19,153 nt of DNA from Pseudomonadota bacterium (GTDB taxonomy: Bacteria > Desulfobacterota > Desulfovibrionia > Desulfovibrionales > Desulfomicrobiaceae), in assembly GCA_023393525.1 (NCBI GenBank), contig JAEWKZ010000091.1:1-19153 (forward strand), written 5' to 3'. The position numbers and the translations under genes are program-made. Positions 15,300-19,153 of this stretch are shown in pieces. Positions within the stretch are counted from its first letter, which is position 1; the number at the start of each line of letters is the position of its first letter. The notes beneath the pieces were generated by a model. The model saw only the letters and a program-made list of their open reading frames with translations, made no database searches and was not told the origin of the DNA.

Positions 15300-16478
15300 T
15301 CACGCCCCGCGTATCGGCGCCTGCTTCTCAAGCAGCGACAGCCCATGGCGTAAGTCTTCCAGCAGGTCCTCGGGGTCCTCAAGCCCGATGTGCAGGCGGA
15401 TGATCGTCTGCCCGTGGTGGCGACCGGTCAGGTTGCGTCCGGGCACTCCAGCCGTGATCAAACTCTTGTATCCACCCCAGCTGTATCCCATTCCGAAGAG
15501 GCGCAGGGAATCCAGAAACATGCCCAGGGCCTCCGTCGCGTACTCATGCCGCAGGGTCATGCCGAACAGACCGGACGCGCCGCTGAAGTCCCGTTTCCAG
15601 ATATGGTGTTCCGGGTGCGAAGGCAGGGCCGGGTAGAGCACGTCGCGGATTAGCGGATGGTCCTGAAGACGCTGCGCCACCTGCATGGCCGAGGCGAAAT
15701 GCTCCTTCATGCGCACGTGCAGGGTTTTGAGGCCGCGCAGGGTCAGCAGGCAGTCGTCGGGCGAGGCGTAGATTTCGCGGCAGGCATAGGTTTTGGCCAG
15801 GGTTTCGGTGTGCTCGGCGGTGGTCGAGACCGAGCCCATCAGGACATCCGAGTGTCCGGAAAGATATTTGGTGACCGAATGGATGGAGATGCCCACCCCG
15901 AGGGCGAAGGGTTTGAGATAGAGCGGCGTGGCCCAGGTGTTGTCCAGAACCGTGACGATGCCATGCTCGCGCGCGATGTTGGTGATGGCCGGAATGTCCT
16001 GGATTTCGAAGGTGTTCGAACCGGGTGATTCCAGGAAGATGAGCCGGGTGTTCGGACGCAGGAATTCGGCGATATCCGCGCCGACATTGGCTGGCACGGT
16101 GTCGGTCTGAACGCCGAATTTGCCCAGGACCTCCCGGCAGAAGCGCAGGGTCGGGCCATAGACATTGTCGCAGACGAGCAGATGGTCGCCGGCCTTGGCA
16201 AAAGCCAGAAGGGTCTCGCTGATGGCGCTGATGCCCGAGGGAAAGACGCGGGTCAGGGCCGCGCCTTCGAGTTCGCCGATGGCCTGTTCGAGAATGCGCT
16301 GCTGCGGCAGCCTGTCGGTGCCGTAGGTCACGCCGGGGTATTCGCCCCGACCGGCGCTGAGCAGATCGGCGTACGAATCGAAATACACGGTCGAGCCGCG
16401 ATACAGTTCCGGAGTGACGGTCCGGGTCGGCGGAAGGCCCAGATCCGGCGTCTGCATGAGACGGGTGCTTGCTTTCAT
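15300..16478 (-). CDS. metC: Cystathionine beta-lyase
   Basis: A 392-residue PLP enzyme of the Cys/Met metabolism family. It should cleave cystathionine to homocysteine, pyruvate and ammonia on the methionine path. The PLP lysine is K204 in SIHSVTKYLSGHSDVLMGSV, with LDNTWATPLY (178-187) before it and YGTDRLPQQ (52-60) near the N-terminus. SVTKYLxGHSDV and the tail GYSWGGYKSL favour MetC over gamma-synthases. Two close ATGs follow AGGAGG; the one at 16476-16478 has six-base spacing and is preferred to the ATG abutting the ribosome site at 16484. No SAM riboswitch or clear operator is seen upstream; a weak promoter TTGACC (16524-16529)/CATCAG is possible. It converges on the activator gene without a visible terminator. 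Confidence 0.9.
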   Translation of the reverse strand: MKASTRLMQTPDLGLPPTRTVTPELYRGSTVYFDSYADLLSAGRGEYPGVTYGTDRLPQQRILEQAIGELEGAALTRVFPSGISAISETLLAFAKAGDHLLVCDNVYGPTLRFCREVLGKFGVQTDTVPANVGADIAEFLRPNTRLIFLESPGSNTFEIQDIPAITNIAREHGIVTVLDNTWATPLYLKPFALGVGISIHSVTKYLSGHSDVLMGSVSTTAEHTETLAKTYACREIYASPDDCLLTLRGLKTLHVRMKEHFASAMQVAQRLQDHPLIRDVLYPALPSHPEHHIWKRDFSGASGLFGMTLRHEYATEALGMFLDSLRLFGMGYSWGGYKSLITAGVPGRNLTGRHHGQTIIRLHIGLEDPEDLLEDLRHGLSLLEKQAPIRGA

Positions 16479-16853
16479 GAACATCCTCCTGCTCCCGGTG
16501 CTGATGCCTTGGCGGAAAACATTGGTCAATGCTTTCGGGATGCGGGCGGGGGAAGGCGGCGTGATCGTTGGAGAAGCATGCCGCAGGTGACCGGAAACGG
16601 ATTTTCCATTTGTCCGAAGGGTGACTGCTGAGTACTGTTTTTGGAGTATGCGGAAGTTTGCTTTGCGAGGGTGTATCCGTATTTCAAAAAGCCACTGTCC
16701 TAGGCGCTTGCCGTTGCCGCAGTTGTGCGTGTACGCGGCAAAATGTGGTTCAGGCCATTTGATGAAAGCTCACAAGCTGGAGGCGCTTCATCTTAAAGGC
16801 GGGTTGGCGAGGGATGGAGTCAGGGCCGAGTGACCGGTCATTGACTTGACATC
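16479..16853. other. Intergenic stretch with two hairpins and no supported gene
   Basis: About 375 bases between metC and the toxin promoter. A 70-codon plus-strand ORF (16621-16833) lacks a ribosome site and family-like sequence. Two inverted repeats are visible. TTTTTGGAGTATGCGGA (16638-16654) pairs with TCCGTATTTCAAAAA (16676-16690) as plus-strand RNA, using two G-U pairs and a two-base bulge. TTGCCGC (16714-16720) pairs perfectly with GCGGCAA (16735-16741). They could belong to a small RNA or be the worn ends of a lost element. No promoter was recognised for them. Confidence 0.4.
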
Positions 16854-16874
16854 GGTATCAATTGATACCATTAT
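16846..16874 (+). promoter_or_regulatory. Promoter with palindromic operator for the toxin-antitoxin operon
   Basis: A perfect -35 TTGACA (16846-16851) is followed 17 bases later by a -10 CATTAT (16869-16874). Between them lies the perfect 16-bp palindrome GGTATCAATTGATACC (16854-16869), the classic position for a repressor operator. The HTH-containing antitoxin encoded downstream is the likely repressor. Transcription would start near 16881. Confidence 0.7.
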
Positions 16875-16878
16875 TGAG

Positions 16879-16910
16879 CCGAGGTTAGTTGTTTCGCGCC
16901 TCGGTTTTTT
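16879..16910 (+). terminator. Terminator-like hairpin in the toxin leader
   Basis: CCGAGG (16879-16884) pairs with CCTCGG (16899-16904) and is followed at once by T6 (16905-16910), which abuts the toxin's GGAG ribosome site. If transcription starts near 16881, transcripts from the operon's own promoter lack the base of the stem, while read-through RNA from upstream has the full terminator. It may insulate the operon, or act as an attenuator. Confidence 0.6.
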
Positions 16911-16920
16911 GGAGTGAATC

Positions 16921-17286
16921 GTGGAACGACCAAGCCACAAGGAACTGAATAACAAGCTGCACGCGGCCCTCGGTGCTGTTCATGAGAATCGCATCATCCT
17001 TGTTGAAGCTGGAATCATTGTAGCTCATGCTGTTGAACTCGGTTATTCGATTCGAGATGAATTGCAGCAAGTCTTGTTGGAACTTTTACAATATACAGGT
17101 CCAGAACACTATGTCGGTCATCGTCCGCCGCAAAAGTCCTACGAAACACGTATCCATCTTCTTGAATTATGGGCTTTTTCGGTGACTTGCCCGATGTTTG
17201 ATCAGCGCGTTTACTACAAGTTTTCGCTCAAGAACGATTGTTTTTATCTGGTATCGCTGCATGTCAGTACCAGTGCGACGGATTGA
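16921..17286 (+). CDS. Putative type II toxin, MqsR-like
   Basis: A 121-residue protein starting at GTG 16921, six bases after GGAG. It lies immediately before an antitoxin gene (12-base gap), the order seen in mqsRA. The C-terminus RVYYKFSLKNDCFYLVSLHVS resembles the last two strands of MqsR (VYLKITVIHDVLIVSFKE), and AVELGYS with a following Val/Leu-rich helix resembles the helical part of MqsR. If so it is an mRNA-cleaving ribonuclease. The similarity is remote and judged by eye, and the middle region (HYVGHRPPQKSYETRIH) does not match clearly. Base composition is more AT-rich than the core genes nearby, suggesting acquisition. Confidence 0.65.
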   Translation: MERPSHKELNNKLHAALGAVHENRIILVEAGIIVAHAVELGYSIRDELQQVLLELLQYTGPEHYVGHRPPQKSYETRIHLLELWAFSVTCPMFDQRVYYKFSLKNDCFYLVSLHVSTSATD

Positions 17287-17298
17287 AGGGAGATCTCC

Positions 17299-18141
17299 AT
17301 GATAAGGCAGACTATGACAAAGACGTGTCCCGTCTGCGAGGGGTGCGTGAAGCACGCCGAGCTTGAAAAGCACGGCGTGTTTAGAGGCGTTGAGGTTACG
17401 TACACCGCCACGTTGCAGCAGTGTGCCGAATGCGGGCTTGAGTTGGCGGGAATTGAAGAAGCAGCGGTCATGCAGGAGCGGCTTGCCGATGCGTACCGGA
17501 AAACGGTTGGTCTGCTCAGCAGTGAAGATATCCGTCGGTTGCGTCAGGAAAAGGGCTTGTCGCAACAGGGTCTGGCGGATGCCCTGGATGTGGGAGTAGC
17601 CAGCATAAAGCGCTGGGAAACCGGCGTAATCCAGAGTAAGTCCATGGATACCTTGCTCAGATCGTTTTTGCAGACCAATCCATGCACTGAGCACACCGGT
17701 AGTCGTGAATTCTCCATCCCGCGCATCCGCTTGGTTCTCGAAGCTTTTGCGCTTCAACTGAAGCGCCCATTGCTGAAAAAAGACGACCGCATGCTCTATG
17801 CGGCGAAATACCTCTGGTACGCCGACATGGCCGCCTTCAGGGATCTGGGCCGCGGAATGACAGGTGCAACCTATGCAGCTTTGCCGATGGGGCCGCAACT
17901 CAACAATTATCGAGACCTGATCGATGAGATACTTAAAGCCGACATGACCAGCGCCCCTCCGCTCAGCAAGTCTGAAACAGCCCTCATCGTGGCTATCGCC
18001 CGGACTTTTCCGACCAACAAGAGCATCTACGATGCCTCGCACCGCGAACCAATCTGGCAGCGTTGCGCCACGGGAGCGAACATCCCATATTCCCATGCCG
18101 CTGACTTGACCGAAATGCCTGGATGCGAGGATCTTTCATAG
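17299..18141 (+). CDS. Antitoxin with MqsA-type zinc finger, HTH and DUF4065/Panacea-like domain
   Basis: A 280-residue fusion. Residues 8-50 hold an MqsA/YgiT-type zinc finger (C10-P-V-C13 and C42-A-E-C45). Residues 74-112 form an XRE-type HTH (LRQEKGLSQQGLADALDVGV, then SIKRWETG) as in MqsA. Residues about 150-265 match the DUF4065 (SocA-like, Panacea) domain: RMLYAAKYLWYADMAAF, GMTGATYAALPMGPQ and LSKSETALIVAI. Classical MqsA is about 131 residues, so this is a doubled design. Panacea domains are known antitoxin modules that neutralise diverse toxins. ATG 17299 follows GGGAG with six-base spacing. The protein probably binds both the toxin and the palindrome at 16854-16869. Confidence 0.88.
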   Translation: MIRQTMTKTCPVCEGCVKHAELEKHGVFRGVEVTYTATLQQCAECGLELAGIEEAAVMQERLADAYRKTVGLLSSEDIRRLRQEKGLSQQGLADALDVGVASIKRWETGVIQSKSMDTLLRSFLQTNPCTEHTGSREFSIPRIRLVLEAFALQLKRPLLKKDDRMLYAAKYLWYADMAAFRDLGRGMTGATYAALPMGPQLNNYRDLIDEILKADMTSAPPLSKSETALIVAIARTFPTNKSIYDASHREPIWQRCATGANIPYSHAADLTEMPGCEDLS

Positions 18142-18197
18142 CAGTAATATGCGACAAAGAGGGTGGATGTGACGTAATTGGCTTTCAGGAGTTTTTC

Positions 18198-18299
18198 ATG
18201 ACAGTGGCCATGCGTATACGTGGAATACCTATATGCACTGCAAAAAGTCCTCATGCCCTTAAAAAAATGGATTTATGCATTTTTAAATTACAGAGGTAA
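18198..18299 (+). CDS. Possible 33-residue small ORF
   Basis: ATG 18198 follows CAGGAG with six-base spacing. The ORF ends in TAA at 18297-18299, three bases before the mrr start codon, and its last codons contain the AGAGG ribosome site of mrr. The peptide is basic and has Cys at 13 and 27. It could be a leader peptide coupling translation to mrr, or chance. I do not recognise it. The 56 bases before it hold no clear promoter. Confidence 0.35.
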   Translation: MTVAMRIRGIPICTAKSPHALKKMDLCIFKLQR

Positions 18300-18302
18300 A
18301 CA

Positions 18303-19049
18303 ATGGCTGTTCCTGATTTTCAATCATTAATGTTGCCAATGTTAAAATTTGCAGCTGACGGTAAAGAGCATACGATGCAAGAAGCCCGTGATGGTTTAGC
18401 CAAAACGCTGGGTCTTTCGCAAAGTGATTTGGAAGAAAGGCTTCCTAGTGGCCGGCAAACGACATTTGCAAATAGAATTGCATGGGCAAAAGTTTACCTG
18501 GCACAGGCAGGGATTGTGGAGTCGCCTAAAAGAGGTAAATTTCACATTTCTCAGCGTGGTCGTCAAATTTTGTCAGAAGGACTTGATCGAATTGATATTA
18601 AGTGTCTGGAAAGATATGCTGAATTTCAAGAGTTTCGGCAATCTGGAAGTAAAAACCGTATTGAAAAGGTCACGCATGTTGATGATAAAGAAATTAGGTA
18701 CGCAACTCCTGAAGAAAAATTAGAACAAGCCTATCAGCAGATACGTGACGAGGTAGCTAATGAGTTGCTTTCGCTGATCAAGAACAATACACCAGAATTC
18801 TTTGAGAAACTTGTTGTTAACCTCATTGTTTCCATGGGATATGGAGGTTCCGTCAAAGAGGCAGGAAAAGCAACTCGAAAAACAGCTGATGAAGGAATTG
18901 ATGGCGTTATTAAAGAGGATCGCTTAGGTTTGGATGTAATTTACCTTCAAGCCAAACGTTGGGAAGCGGTTGTCGGGCGTCCTGAAATTCAAAGATTTGT
19001 TGGCGCTTTACACGGTCAAAGAGCTAACAGTCCGTTGATTTATTCATGA
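18303..19049 (+). pseudogene. mrr: Mrr-type restriction endonuclease, C-terminally truncated
   Basis: A 248-residue protein. Residues 1-92 form the Mrr winged-helix N-terminal domain (RQTTFANRIAWAKVYLAQAG, HISQRGRQIL). Residues 160-241 form the start of the Mrr catalytic domain with the PD-(D/E)xK-type residues D200 (GIDG), Q216 and K218 (QAKRW). Mrr is a type IV restriction enzyme acting on methylated DNA. Similarity runs to GRPEIQRFVGALHGQRA (residue 241), then stops; the last seven residues NSPLIYS are unrelated, where the family continues with about 60 more residues beginning near KGVFITTS. No other frame resumes the match, so a rearrangement or insertion near 19026 is more likely than a frameshift. 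The ribosome site is AGAGG. Composition is notably AT-rich, pointing to transfer. Catalytic residues survive, so residual function cannot be excluded. Confidence 0.8.
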
Positions 19050-19153
19050 TCAACACCGCTCTACGGTAATCTGCGCTCCGACGAATTCTTCGCCGGTCTC
19101 GCTCTTCATCTCTACCAAAATCATCGAAACGACCATCTCTCCCCATGCAAAAA
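19050..19153 (-). CDS. Possible C-terminal fragment of an unknown gene, cut by the window end
   Basis: On the minus strand a frame is open from the window edge to TGA at 19050-19052. It ends VEMKSETGEEFVGAQITVERC and has a strong purine-first codon bias, as real genes do. The plus strand also has open frames here, but they lack this bias. The stop abuts the stop of truncated mrr. It could be the tail of a transposase or another gene brought in by the event that cut mrr. The family is not recognised. Confidence 0.3.
   Translation of the reverse strand, partial: FAWGEMVVSMILVEMKSETGEEFVGAQITVERC

Noticed and set aside
16479..16640. SAM riboswitch or Met-box upstream of metC
   Set aside because: No SAM aptamer core or repeated methionine-regulator operator was recognised.
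16621..16833. 70-codon plus-strand ORF
   Set aside because: No ribosome site, start inside non-coding sequence, Cys/Arg-scattered translation, and it overlaps both hairpins.

Overview
The window reads like the chromosome of a selenocysteine-using, GC-rich deltaproteobacterium of the Desulfovibrio/Desulfomicrobium kind. This is an inference from gene content: a HesB/IscA-like selenoprotein, a two-subunit glycine decarboxylase, a PAS sigma-54 activator controlling an iron-sulfur/cytochrome b module, and response-regulator and HDOD signalling proteins. No rRNA or taxon marker is present to settle it.

Layout. 28-133: tRNA-Val(UAC) on the minus strand with a near-consensus promoter. 235-647: a minus-strand 101-residue HesB/IscA-like gene with an in-frame TGA at codon 32, read here as selenocysteine; ordinary gene calling misses it. 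805-3051: a diguanylate cyclase response regulator converging on an HDOD protein. 3213-6524: glycine cleavage operon gcvH-gcvPA-gcvPB (minus), closed by a strong terminator. 6684-10069 (plus): a small secreted protein, 6-phosphogluconate dehydrogenase, a TVP38/TMEM64 membrane protein and a single-domain response regulator.

10134-15229 is the most interesting block. Six tightly packed minus-strand genes encode a TusA-fold protein lacking the catalytic Cys, a zinc ribbon, a BASS-type transporter, a universal stress protein, a Tat-exported multi-cluster ferredoxin and a small membrane cytochrome b-like protein. They diverge from a plus-strand sigma-54 activator whose PAS domain carries six cysteines. 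The intergenic region holds, in textbook order, a -24/-12 promoter facing the operon, a near-consensus IHF site, and three TGTTCAC/GTGAACA half-sites. The reading is that the activator senses a redox, metal or sulfur signal and switches on a membrane electron-transfer and sulfur-handling module. The signal and substrate are unknown.

15300-16478: cystathionine beta-lyase (minus). 16479-19153 is an accessory, more AT-rich tail. It holds a toxin-antitoxin pair (MqsR-like toxin, and an antitoxin fusing an MqsA-type zinc finger and HTH to a DUF4065/Panacea-like domain) with its own operator and leader terminator. A 33-codon ORF and an Mrr restriction endonuclease follow. Mrr is cut off within its conserved catalytic domain, and the foreign-looking sequence after it may be the edge of an inserted element. 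No CRISPR array, rRNA or complete insertion sequence is visible.
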